DNA from: Ciona savignyi
Taxonomy: Eukaryota > Chordata > Ascidiacea > Phlebobranchia > Cionidae
Assembly (NCBI GenBank): GCA_000149265.1
Contig: CH002742.1
Span: forward strand, 39,045 to 103,044
Length of the DNA stretch: 64,000 nucleotides
Reading direction: 5' to 3'
Positions within the stretch are counted from its first letter, which is position 1. Every line of letters starts with the position of its first letter. This document shows, one piece after another, positions 49,888 to 61,200 of this stretch. The notes below the pieces were generated by a model. It was not told the DNA's origin. It saw only the letters and a list, made by a program, of their open reading frames with translations, and ran no database searches. A program made the translations under genes and the position numbers.

Positions 49888-50128
49888 TGGCCGGTTAGTC
49901 TGGCGGTTAAGTGGGTCGCCTTTCAATCGAAAGGTTGCAAATGCGAAACTGGTCGCTAGCTAGTCGGTTGTGTCCTTGGGCAAGGCACTTTACGGACATT
50001 GCCTGAACCCAGCGGATTAATGGGTTCTACCAAATGAAGGAACGTGTCTATTATATACAACACACTGAAAAAGCTCTGGTAACCCGACGGTGGGCGCGAG
50101 GTGATCTGACGATTGCCCGTTTTTGACC
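49888..50128 (+). mobile_element. tRNA-derived SINE, best-preserved copy
   Basis: The head 'ggttagtctggcggttaagt' looks like a tRNA A-box region and 'ggttgcaaatgcgaaac' like a B box, followed by a body with 'gtccttgggcaaggcacttt', 'cagcggattaatgggttcta', 'acaacacactgaaaaagctc' and 'acccgacggtgggcgcgagg'. It is the reference for the truncated copies at 4391, 15202, 18885, 29498 and 57545. It sits inside sequence whose left part (49803, 'tagggctgcaacgatatatc') looks like a hAT end, without a clear right end. Confidence 0.8.
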
Positions 50129-50611
50129 CTACAAAAACTTTACTACAAAAATATAATTACTACAAAAACCTTTCGAACGCAAATTACGCAATATTTACGA
50201 ACTAAGCTTATCTGCGTCTGGCAATGCTTTTGTTTCTGAAGGAAATACATGGCTGATGGCTTATTCGTTTAGTATAGGTATAATACGTGGTAAGGTTTTA
50301 CACGTCGGTTTGTAAGCTTATTGCAAAAATTAAGAATAATTAAAAGGATAAACTCATTTATAAGCCTTATTTAATGACAAACTGTAGTTTTATTTTCATT
50401 AAGAAACGCATTTCAATCCATTAAAGACGTTTCGTTTATAATTTGTGAATTCCCCCATGTTTACTAGCGATAATCGCGATTATCGCGATACGTGACCAAC
50501 GATTATCATTACGTTTTAATAAGTATCGTTGAAGTACTAAATAAAAAGTCGATTAAAGTGACGCTGTCACACAGATTTCAGCTGTTATAATAGCTAGGAT
50601 ATACAACAGTA

Positions 50612-50712
50612 CGATCGTGTGGGCTTACGATTAACGCGACCGACACATATACCAACTATATAAAAAACGGTCATAGGATCTAGCCCATCTAATCATGGAT
50701 TTCAGCCTTAGC
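50612..50712 (+). mobile_element. tRNA-like SINE head, second family
   Basis: 'gatcgtgtgggcttacgatt', 'aacgcgaccgacacatatac' and 'ggtcataggatctagcccat' follow the same order as the copy at 25420-25520. The B-box part is degraded. Intergenic between POLR3A and the LRR gene. Confidence 0.6.
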
Positions 50713-51130
50713 CTAACATAAAAGGAATTTGCAGATATATTATCGTCGGATAACCTGTTTCCATGTTATCCTACAGTTAACGAAGTCATATTATAATAAT
50801 AAACAGGTTGGAGTCATTGCTAGGCTACAATATTAATCAACACATTATTTCACTGGTTTTATCGAACGTCCCATTAATTAAATAGCTACAACATGGACAC
50901 AATCAAAGTAGGCTTTATCCGTCGCTTAAATCTAGTGAATTATAGGGTTGAATAGTTGCAATGTCTCAATCTTCTGCAACACATAATACAGTATCGGCAA
51001 CTGTACAATGGGAACGATTGATCACCTGATTAAAGTTGCTAAGGGTGGCATTGTGGCACCACGAAGTACCAATCATGTGATCCTTTACCAATGGAACAAG
51101 CAGGACGTATACGACAAATTTCTGCGAGAC

Positions 51131-51380
51131 CAGGGGTCGTCAACCTGCGGGTCCTTAAACCTTCTGATCCAGCTCTTATTTAATTTAATTGCTACTGTAG
51201 CAAGCACTTAATAAGTATAATACCCTTACATAAGTAAAAAACAAACAGAAAAACACTCGCGCATTTATCTCATACACCGTTTTTCTTTTATTCTTAGCTT
51301 TGCGGCTCCTAGTGATTTTTATTTTGTGAATGAAATATCGGTTAAAAAAATCCTTAACCGCAAAAGGTTGCCGACTCCTG
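51131..51380. mobile_element. hAT-like element, CAGGGGTCGTCAACC ends
   Basis: A 250-bp element with left end CAGGGGTCGTCAACC; the complement of the right end reads CAGGAGTCGGCAACC (two differences in 15). The flanks TGCGAGAC (51123-51130) and TGCTAGAC (51381-51388) match at 7 of 8 bases, a decayed 8-bp target duplication. Same family as the fragment at 32056. Non-coding. Confidence 0.85.
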
Positions 51381-52412
51381 TGCTAGACCGTAAAATAATA
51401 TTTATTGTAGTAGTTTCAAGTTGTATAAATTTACCGCATGTGTTTACGGCTGCAATTCAGCACTGACAAAGGTTACGTTAAGATTTAGATTAAAAAAATA
51501 ATTTGTTTGGATAAGCCGAGATTACATTTGTTAAAATAGTTTTTTTTTTTACTTTCGTTAAAATTTAATTTAAATACTACTTTCCAGTCCCTAAATAGCC
51601 CCGAACTTAAATGGGAAAACTTGCAGATGTTTTTACATTTTTGGGTGATTGGGTATGTCGATAAATCCGCTTGCGGGACTTACTCTAAATTTGCTGCAAT
51701 CCAAAAACGGTTCAAGTTATTTAGATATGGGTCACCGAGAACTTTTTTGTTTGTATAGAAAGTCTCTATATTGACTTATATTGGTTTTAATAAAAAGAAG
51801 TTCTAAGTCGTTAGTTATAGTCGATAATAGTAAATGGAAATACTTCCATATACAGTAATTACATAAACGCGAAAAAGATACAAACTTAATTAAGTTTAGT
51901 TGAAGCCGGGCGGTCGTAGGATTCAAAATAGTTACCATGGCGATTTTGACCGATATTATTTATGACATTCTTCCAAAACTTTCATTGTTTTTTTCATATG
52001 ACCTATATGCACCACCTATCCGAGTGGGCCTAATGTGTATTTTTATTATACAAGTACTTTTACACTTAATAACCAAAGTTATATTAAAGTTATATTTAAG
52101 GTCCTTACTTTATGAAAAATCAGTTTAAAATTGACCTTCACATGCACGCGATTTCCAATTTTCATGTCAAATTCGCAGTCATAATTGGTGAGCCATACTC
52201 ACTAATGCACCTACGTAGATTACATGACCACAGTACAAACAATGTCAAAATAAATGACGACATAGCAAATTGATTTTCGAGAAATCATTAATCACGCGAA
52301 ATTACAGACCAACACCTTTTCAAAGCAAATATTTTCTACATTTTCTTATCGGCGGAGGAATGTGGTTGCTTTAATTTGCAGGAAAGGGTATATCACAACG
52401 GAAATAAGAATT

Positions 52413-55400
52413 ATGAACCGACCGTTCTTTGTCGTATCGGCCATTATTGTTTTGTCTTTGTTACATTTCAGCTGTACGACTAAAGTAGTGGATTATCGTC
52501 ACTATTCAAGCAAAGGTACGTTGCATTTACTTACTATTATAACGATCTGTTTAATGATCTTACTTGAATACAATACACAAAAATACTTTCGATACCACGA
52601 CTGTGTGCAAGTGGTATCCTATAAATAATGTCTGTATCTGCACAATCTCGACAAAGAAAATGGCGTGCCCTGTAATCTAGTATTTTAGAGCTAACAAATA
52701 CGTGCTGTGGTTTCAGATTTCACTTGTTCGGGGGTGTGTACTTGCAATGCAGGTAGGCGATCAGTCGATTGTTCAAATCAAGGTCTAGACGAAATTCCAG
52801 ATGGTATTCCGAATGATGTTAAAATTTTTATTCTAAACGGAAACAAAATTGAAAGAATCAGGAGTCAGGATCTAAAAGCAAAGACAAGACTAAGGGAACT
52901 TCACTTGAGTAACAACAAAATATCAGATATTTCACCGGACGGATTTAAAGATTTAGTCGACTTGGAAATATTGGATCTTAGTCGAAACAACCTTGGCTTC
53001 TTTCATAATGAGCTTCTTCGGGCATCGAATAGTTCCCTTGCAAGTTTAAATCTCAGCAACAACCACATATCAAGTACGGAATCTCCTTTATTTTCGGTTA
53101 CGATGGACAGATTGATTGAACTGGATTTAAGCACAAACGGGATGAACACTCTGAATGATGGCTGGTTTCAAGGATTAGGAGGTCTAAAGGTTCTGAAACT
53201 TGGGCAAAATCTTGTAAACAGACTTAACAACACAGGGGCAACTTTGATTGGTTTATCAAATTTGCAAGAGCTTTATTTAGATACGAACTTCTTTTCTTAT
53301 ATTCCCGATGCATCCGCGTTTGCTTACGTACGAAATACCCTCCGGGTTTTGTCTTTTGCTTACAATCAACGAATATCTGATGTTAGTAAACTTGATTTGC
53401 CAGTCCTAACGGTATTGAACGTTTCATATTGCGCAATATCAAAATTTAGCGAAGATATCAAAACTCCTAGTCTGATTACGTTTGACATGTCAGGCAACAA
53501 GTTGCAACAAATTCCTCCGTCAGTTTTTTACGACTTTCATCAACTACGAGATCTACATATATCGCAAAACAGCTTCGTTGTTTTACCTTATCAAACATTG
53601 TTTTTGGTCAGCGATAGCTTGGAAAACATGTACGCTGATTATTTGCCTTTGATAAGAATATCTGGCGCCGCAGTTGACGCAAACAGAACTTTACTACACA
53701 ACCTGCGGCACTTGTCACTGCAATATAATGGAATATCCCGCATTGAAAATGACTCTTTCTTTGCAAACATGCAGAAACTTGAAACACTGATGTTGACCTA
53801 TTCAAGGCTTACAGAAATACCTTCGGTTTTTAGCAATTTAACAATCCTGAAAACGCTCACATTTGATGGGAACTTAATCGAAAGGTATTTTTAACTTTAA
53901 ATAAAATCAACTTCTAACAGTTTCTTTTATTAGTGTCACGGCACGCACGTTCCCCACTATCCCTTCTCTCGTAGAACTGAATTTGAATGATCTGAGCGGG
54001 CTAAACAACATTGGTGATGAAGCGTTTGCTGGCATATCCGATAATTTGAAGAGACTAACAATAAGAAATGGAAAATTATCCAGTGTGTCACCTCTGGCCT
54101 TCCGTAAAGTGCCAAGCTTAACAGAACTTGATCTTTCTTCGAACATGTTGGAATTGGCTTTTTCAGAATGGGCATTAGGTATGAACGCAACGACAATTAA
54201 TTTAAATTAATTTTCCAATAACTATTACAGAAAAGTCCTTGACGAAATATCTCTTGAGTGGAAACCAATGGAGGTGCGATTGCAATATACTAGATTTTCG
54301 GTCCTGGTTGCTATCAGACGACTATGGGTCTATTAACTTAACTGATGATGTCATATGTCATTTTCCTCGTATGTTGCGCGGCAATGAGCTGATAAAACTG
54401 GACGAATCGATGCTCATGTGTGGGGAAACCGAGTGTCCAGATGTGTGTTTGTGCTTTCAAGACTGGTAAGTGTCAAACACAACACACTATCCGTGACACC
54501 TTTATTGTAATCTAATTAGACAATCATTTTATTTACGATGCAATGTATCAAAACCAGCTTTCGAAATGACCATAATGAAAGTACATATATACACTGGTGC
54601 CCGGTGTTCTAAATCATTTTGGTCTACCATTAAGTCATTTTTTTTAAATAACTATCTGTGCATCGTTCTAAGTCAACCGGCTTTTTATTTTTTTTTATAA
54701 TTTATCAAATGCAAACGTTATTTCAAGGAATGGCGATCTTTCCGTTGATTGTAGCAATGAAGGTCTTGCTGGTGTGCCATCTCTTCCGCCCTTGTCAGCA
54801 GTCGTCCAACTCTCAAACAATCCATTTCAAGAATTAAACGCCAAAGATTTTGTCAATACGTCTACTATATCAAAGTTGATACTTGCGTCATGTTCACTTG
54901 AAGATATAGAGGTATGGTTAATGGACGGGTGATTCTCCCTTTTAAAAGTTTAAATACTGGCGTGCACGGCTGTTACAGCATTTCAGTGCATTTTTTCTAT
55001 AAAAAATCAATTGTTCCGAACGTTATAGATTAACGCGTGTTTCGCTAAAAAAATGTATTATATAATTTCAGAATTCAACATTTAGTCAACTGACGCAACT
55101 GACCGAACTTGATCTAAACACAAACAGACTTCCCTCTTTAAATAAGCTATGGTTTGAACATCTGAAGAATTTGGAAAGCTTACGACTCGACCAGAACTCG
55201 CTAAAATATCTGGAGGCCAGCGTGTTCAAATCGTTGACCCGATTAAAGTTCTTAGACATAAGCAAAAACATAATTGCGAGTGTTGATGCAAACGCCTTCC
55301 AGGGGTTAATGTCGTTAGAACGATTGTTGCTGAGTGAAAATCACATAACGACATTACCCGAAAACGTACTTTCTCCAGTATCGCTGCTAGAAATGTTCTA

Positions 55401-56985
55401 CATTGCTGCGAACAAAATGTCTCGAATTCCGCCCAATCTGGTTAGAAATTTGACACATCTTTCTGTGCTTGACATGGGTGGTAACCTTTTTCCTGTGCTA
55501 ACCGGCCAGTTTTTACATTCGGGCAGTTTAGAATATTTGAAAATGGAAGGAGGACAAATCGATACCGTTGAAGCAAACGCCTTTGAAAAACTTCCTAATC
55601 TACGCACAGTTCGTTTATCTGAAAATAAAATTAGTAACATCTCCGCAACCGCTTTCAGTACCGATGGATCAAGCTTATTGGCAACGTTAGATTTGAACCG
55701 AAACCAATTGAGCGAAGTTCCAGTTGCAGCACTGCGAAACCAAGCCCACTTGACGGCTGTATACTTAAGCAACAACCCGATCATTTCGTTGAATTTGCAG
55801 CAAAACGAGACGTGCGATTGCCCAAGCATCGAAACACTTCAATTCGCTTTTACGCCGATTACAGAAATACCGGAAAATTCAATTTTCCAGTGCTTTCCAA
55901 ACACGCGAACTGTGGTCATGAACGACTGTGAATTAATAGAAATTCCACTCAATCTCTTTCGGCACTTACCCAATTTGGAATCATTAAATCTCGACCGAAA
56001 TCCGATTGATTATATACATGAAGGATCATTTACACAACGTAATGTACTAAAGGATTTGAGCCTACGTTTCAGTCATTTGAAGCAGGTATCCAAATTTGAT
56101 AGAATGTTTTGAAATATTTTCTCAAGATAGCATCATTATACCAAGCACATATTATGTACATATGCATTATCACGACATAGGCAGGTATGATAATCACATT
56201 ATATTGCATTTTGTCAATATTTGCTAAACTGTGTAAACAAAATGCACAAATAAACTAGAAAGCACGAAAGTAATAGTAAGCGAACTCGAATACAAAACCG
56301 TAATTGGTATCCACGCGCTACTGTCACTTACAAACTAAGATAAATATATTTCAGATCTCCAACAACGGGTTTTCAAGGTTGACCGAATTGAAAGAACTTC
56401 GTCTATCACAGGGTGTCCTTGAACACGTATCGCCATCTGCTTTCGTCAATTTAACAAATCTTGAAGTTCTTGATATTTCGGATAACCGTTTAACCCTTCC
56501 GGAATCCGAATGGTTTGCTTCTGCTGACGCAGACAAATTAGTTTCTGTTGCACTGTATGGAAACCCATGGCTTTGTAATTGCTCTGTATACCCGTACAAA
56601 GAATGGCTGTTAAATGACGCTGATAGTTTGAATCCGTACTCTCTTGAAATTTTTTGTAAAGACCCAATACTTTATAAAGGTAGAAAATTCATTTTTTATT
56701 TGTGCTTATTTTCACAGAATCGCGTGTATTTCAGGCATGTCTATTAAAGAAATCGATTTGGGACAATGTGCAAATACGATGACATCCACAGCTGATGCAC
56801 CTATAACTAATACAATCTGGTCAACCACAGCTGATACACTTGTAACTGATACAATCTGGTCAACGACAGCTGATGCACTTATAACTGATACAATCCGTTC
56901 AACCACAGCAGGGGCACTTAGGGCCATTTTGGATTTTATACTTTTACTATTTAGTTGCATTCTTTGTTGCGTATTGTGTTTGTAA
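52413..56985 (+). CDS. Two-module LRR protein with Thr-rich stalk and hydrophobic (GPI-type) tail
   Basis: Eight exons, phase-checked: 52413-52515, 52717-53884, 53934-54178, 54231-54465, 54728-54911, 55072-56085, 56355-56679, 56735-56985; 3525 nt, 1174 aa. Signal peptide MNRPFFVVSAIIVLSLLHFS. Module 1 (aa about 36-570): LRRNT cap (CSGVCTCNAGRRSVDC), many LxxLxLxxNxI repeats, LRRCT cap (NQWRCDCNILDFRSWL ... MLMC). Module 2 (aa about 575-1105): LRRNT (CPDVCLCFQDWNGDLSVDC), about twelve more repeats, LRRCT (NPWLCNCSVYPYKEWL ... DLGQC). A Thr-rich stalk follows, made of 13-residue repeats, then a final stretch AILDFILLLFSCILCCVLCL up to the stop, as in GPI-anchored proteins; a short single TM end is possible. 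No TIR, Ig or kinase domain. I cannot assign an orthologue; extracellular recognition or adhesion is inferred from the architecture. A poly(A) signal follows 52 bp after the stop. Confidence 0.88.
56788..56918 (+). repeat. 39-bp in-frame tandem repeat coding the stalk
   Basis: The unit 'acagctgatgcacttataac...' restarts at 56788, 56827, 56866 and (partial) 56905, an exact 39-bp spacing. It encodes TADALITDTIWST-like 13-mers. Because 39 is a multiple of three, copy-number change keeps the frame. Confidence 0.92.
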
Positions 56986-57036
56986 TCTGATTTTGATGTT
57001 ATATAAGAGTGTGCTTCATTTTTCAATCATATGTAA

Positions 57037-57042
57037 AATAAA
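57037..57042 (+). terminator. Poly(A) signal AATAAA of the LRR gene
   Basis: AATAAA 52 bp after the TAA stop at 56983-56985, followed by 'gctttgatctttac'. Position and strand fit the LRR gene. Confidence 0.65.
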
Positions 57043-57544
57043 GCTTTGATCTTTACTATCGACCGCGTGGTATAACATTGGGAAGCTAACCATGAGTTGG
57101 CAGCTACTTCTTGATTTAACCTTACTTTGTATAGCTCTGTATAATTTGCCATATTGCTATTAAAATTTAAGCGATAATCAGTAATGGTGGGTAAATCGCG
57201 TCGTGTGGCGACTCGACTACCTGACGAGCATTCACCCTGCTTAAATAGTAGCCACTAACACAATGCTTCCGTCTAATACTTTTGGTTTTAGCATTTACAT
57301 TAAATTTCTCCATTTTTTTTATTAATTCTGTTAGTTATGGTGTCCCCGTTGAGTTTCTTTCTTTTAAAATATACGGTATATACTGGGTTATGCAGGCAAC
57401 AATTTAATTGTTCTGACACAACTGTTTTTACTTTTCACAAGCAGGGAACAACTTGTTACATCTCTGACATTACTGTTATAACTGCTGCATTCTGAAAATT
57501 TATCAATAAAACGATTAAATAAGCATTTAATTACTTTGTTAAGG

Positions 57545-57830
57545 ATAAGATAGTCATGTTTTTCCCCGCGAATTTAAAAACGCAAGAGGGTTTCAAGCTT
57601 ACCGTCGGGTTAAGAAAGCCACTGCAGTGTATTGTGTATGACTGGGACGTTCCTTCAATTTTGGTAAAACCCATTAATCCAGTGGCCTAAACCAATTAAG
57701 TTTCGTTAACTGTGTTGTCCAAAGACACAGCCGATTAGCTAGTAACCAATTTCGAAGATGCAACCATACGGATGAAAACGGCGCACTAATCACCCAATCT
57801 ACTTCGTCGGACCCCTGATCTAGTGGTTTA
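57545..57830 (-). mobile_element. tRNA-derived SINE, minus orientation
   Basis: Read on the minus strand: 'ggttactagctaatcggctg', 'tgtctttggacaacacagtt', 'ccactggattaatgggtttt', 'gaaggaacgtcccagtcata', 'acccgacggtaagcttg', then a tail with 'gcggggaaaaacatgac'. It matches the 49888 family through its whole body; the tail matches the 29498 copy. Intergenic between the LRR gene and ANKS6. Confidence 0.78.
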
Positions 57831-58215
57831 ATAGGTAAAACAATAACGACGTTTTATTCGACTACAACACTCTACCATGGATCCTTTAAACTAAGGTTTG
57901 CAATAGTTTACTTCACTTTTCACTTTTTTAGACTTACGGAATTCAAAATAAATATATCCTTTCCTAATTAAAAAAAATGCCTATGTTATATGTCATTAAT
58001 TCTTTTCGGTTTAGGGAATTCCCCTGTATTTGTTTTCATTTTGGAGAAAGTTGTTTCTTTAAAGTTGATTGGTTGTTACGTTAAGTTTCATTTTCTATTT
58101 TATGAATCATTATTGAAATCCGTTTTCCATAATAACGCATTAAGACATCCGACATAATTAGAGGTTGTTAAGTTAAACATTAATAATCGGGTTCATTACT
58201 TTAAGTTACTTAAAG

Positions 58216-61200
58216 ATGGAAATGGACAACTCATCAATAACTGTTCCTCAAAGTATACGTTCACTGTTGAAAGCTGTTGAAGATGGAGAGCCTAACAAAG
58301 TAAGTATGCCCAACTACTCAATTGTATTCTATAGTTTAAACTTTAAAGCAAGACCGGAAAATGGTACCAGTCGCCCAGTATGGAAAGTACGGCAGCTGCA
58401 CACTCGAGTTTTTTTTTCCTTGCGTCTTTGCACACTTGGGTAATTTCACACACGCTCGCAAGCTGGCAGTATAAGCATCGTATAATTTCCAACAAACCTG
58501 TAAACCTACCTCTGGTCCTCGTGTAATTTACTGTCAGTACGTTTTTTGTTACTTAGATGGATATGCTATCTGATGGATACGATAGATTTAGGATAAAATA
58601 ATATGTTTGTTTAAGATTTTTACATAATAGTAATTAAAAAGGAGATTGTATGCACACTTGAAGTGTGCACTCTTGGACGTTTGTACCTTAAATATTTGAT
58701 GCGTGNNNNNNNNNNNNNNNNNNNNNNNNNNNNNNNNNNNNNNNNNNNNNNNNNNNNNNNNNNNNNNNNNNNNNNNNNNNNNNNNNNNNNNNNNNNNNNN
58801 NNNNNNNNNNNNNNNNNNNNNNNNNNNNNNNNNNNNNNNNNNNNNNNNNNNNNNNNNNNNNNNNNNNNNNNNNNNNNNNNNNNNNNNNNNNNNNNNNNNN
58901 NNNNNNNNNNNNNNNNNNNNNNNNNNNNNNNNNNNNNNNNNNNNNNNNNNNNNNNNNNNNNNNNNNNNNNNNNNNNNNNNNNNNNNNNNNNNNNNNNNNN
59001 NNNNNNNNNNNNNNNNNNNNNNNNNNNNNNNNNNNNNTAAATACTACAGGATCGCTTGGACCGCTCGGATCGCATGGAGCGCTTGAATCGCTTGGAGCGC
59101 TTGGATCGCTTACTATGCTTCGTAATTACAAAAGCCAAGATATTAATGTTAGGGTTGGGGTTAAAGTTAGTTGTAGGGTTGAGATTAGTGTTTAAGACAG
59201 GGTTAGAATTACTTTTCGTAGCAATCTAAGTGATCCAAGCGATCCTGTAGTATTTAGAGGCACTCGATCTTTGCCAATATGAAACCTTATTAGCTATTAG
59301 AAAGTTTGTTTTCTGTGTGTAATATTTTATTGTTTTTAGCTACATTATTTTATGCCAGGTTGACAAAGTTAGATCATAGTAAAGTTAAAAATTTGTTTTT
59401 AAAAATTGTGGTGAAAGAGTAGACTGCATGACACGCCAGATATAATAGTCATATTATACGAATTTTCTAAGAGAAGTGGGAAAAATACCAGTATGGCAAT
59501 AGTCCAGTTTGTATGACAGATGTTGAGTTAATTCTGCTGCACGACCACAGTTATGTGTACATTCATGCTTATACCATGTTTTTGGATTATTTTTTTTAAT
59601 TTACACCCTCTTATTGTACAAACTAGTCTAAGGGTTCAAGCTCTGTTGTGTGTGCCGTTTTGGATACCAAACATTAGTTACCAAGGTATCCAGCATGAGA
59701 TGCCAATGCTGTACTGTTAGAGTGCCATAATGATATTTTGTAGATCACTTGCAGAAAACTTTGACTAAATTGCCCATCAATCAATACACTGCATAGCCGG
59801 TTAGACTATTTGCGTTTGGTCCTAAAATTATTAAAAATAACCTGCCAATAACTTGTGGACAATGTAATTAGCGGTTGTATCCTAAACCTAGTGGATTAAT
59901 TAGTTAAACAAAAACAGTACAAATTCCAACATTAAACAGGAATTTCCCATCTTTCTTTTACCTACCTTGTTACAGGCTACATGTCTAATATTAAATATTT
60001 TCAGTTCTAAACATCTTTTTAATACCAAAGTTTATTTTGTTTATTAATTATCGATGTTTGTTACAAAATCATACCATATCTTTCTTGATAACAGATAATC
60101 AAATTAAAATTTCCCTATCGAGTGCACAATATTACCGATATATATTATAAAATATATTGTAATAAAGTAGAACATTTCAATACACCCGCACATACCATGT
60201 GATACAAACCACTATCCCAGGTACAGCATATATTGGAACAGAATACTGGGATATCTGTTGAGACAACAGATGCGGATGGAAACAGTCTTCTCCATATTGC
60301 CGCTGCCAATGGGCATGAAGAAGTTGTAAGAATTTTATCAATAAAAGGTTGGAAGGATTTTGGTGCATTTATTAAGTCTCTAAGTTTGCAAACCAAGCTC
60401 TGTTGGTAACCTGTTTGGTTAACAGCACTTTATAAATGTTTGGATTCAACTTTTTAGACTTGCAGCTGCTGAAGAAATAAGTTTTTAGATATTTGATTAT
60501 ATTGATTATGTATTTTATCTATTTGTTAGAAACTTAAATAATCAGCAGTATTAACCAACTTTTAGTTTGCGTCACCAAAAATCAGCATTACAAGGTTTCT
60601 GTTGGTTTTGCTAAGCAAATATTTCGTATTGTCTTTAATATGACAACTTTATTGAAACAGAATTGAAGGTACAAGTGCAAGTTAATTATGCAACAAAGTG
60701 TTTAATTCATAGCCTATATACTTCTTGATATAGAGCAAAAAAGCAGTATGTCTTTAGGTTGTGGTGTGTAATCATAAAATATGATGTGATCGGATTATAA
60801 GGGAAAAGGGAGACTTTTAAACCATGTGTCTTGTATGTCTGTACCATATGAAAAATCATAGTAATACCCAATTTTAAGATGTCTATATTGATATGTCATA
60901 GGACAAATATAAAGAGTTTACCTCAACCCAGGTGCATCACTAGATCGTCCGAATTCATTTAGTTGGACACCACTGATGCAGGCAGCTCGATATGGCCATG
61001 AGAATGTTGCTCTTTACCTCATGAATAAGAAAGCAAAAATTAATGTCACAACGGCCATGGGAATTACAGCCTTGACACTGGCAACTTATGGAGGCCATAC
61101 TAAGGTACCCGGTAGTGAGTCTGAGAATGGACTGGTTTAGTTTAAGACTTTTGGTCATACTAGTCCCATTGAGTTATGGTCAATTTGCATTTAAAAATAT

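Noticed and set aside
49803-50580. Possible large hAT element starting 'tagggctgcaacgat'
   Set aside because: The left end looks typical, but no matching right end or 8-bp duplication could be found, so boundaries cannot be supported.
55398-55829. 143-codon minus-strand frame
   Set aside because: Antisense of the LRR gene exon 55072-56085; LRR periodicity in the plus frame explains its openness.
58620-59138. Arg/Lys/Ser-repeat frame (KRSKRSKRFKRS) spanning the N gap
   Set aside because: Built from unknown bases plus the 9-bp repeat arm of the foldback element at 59038; not a gene.
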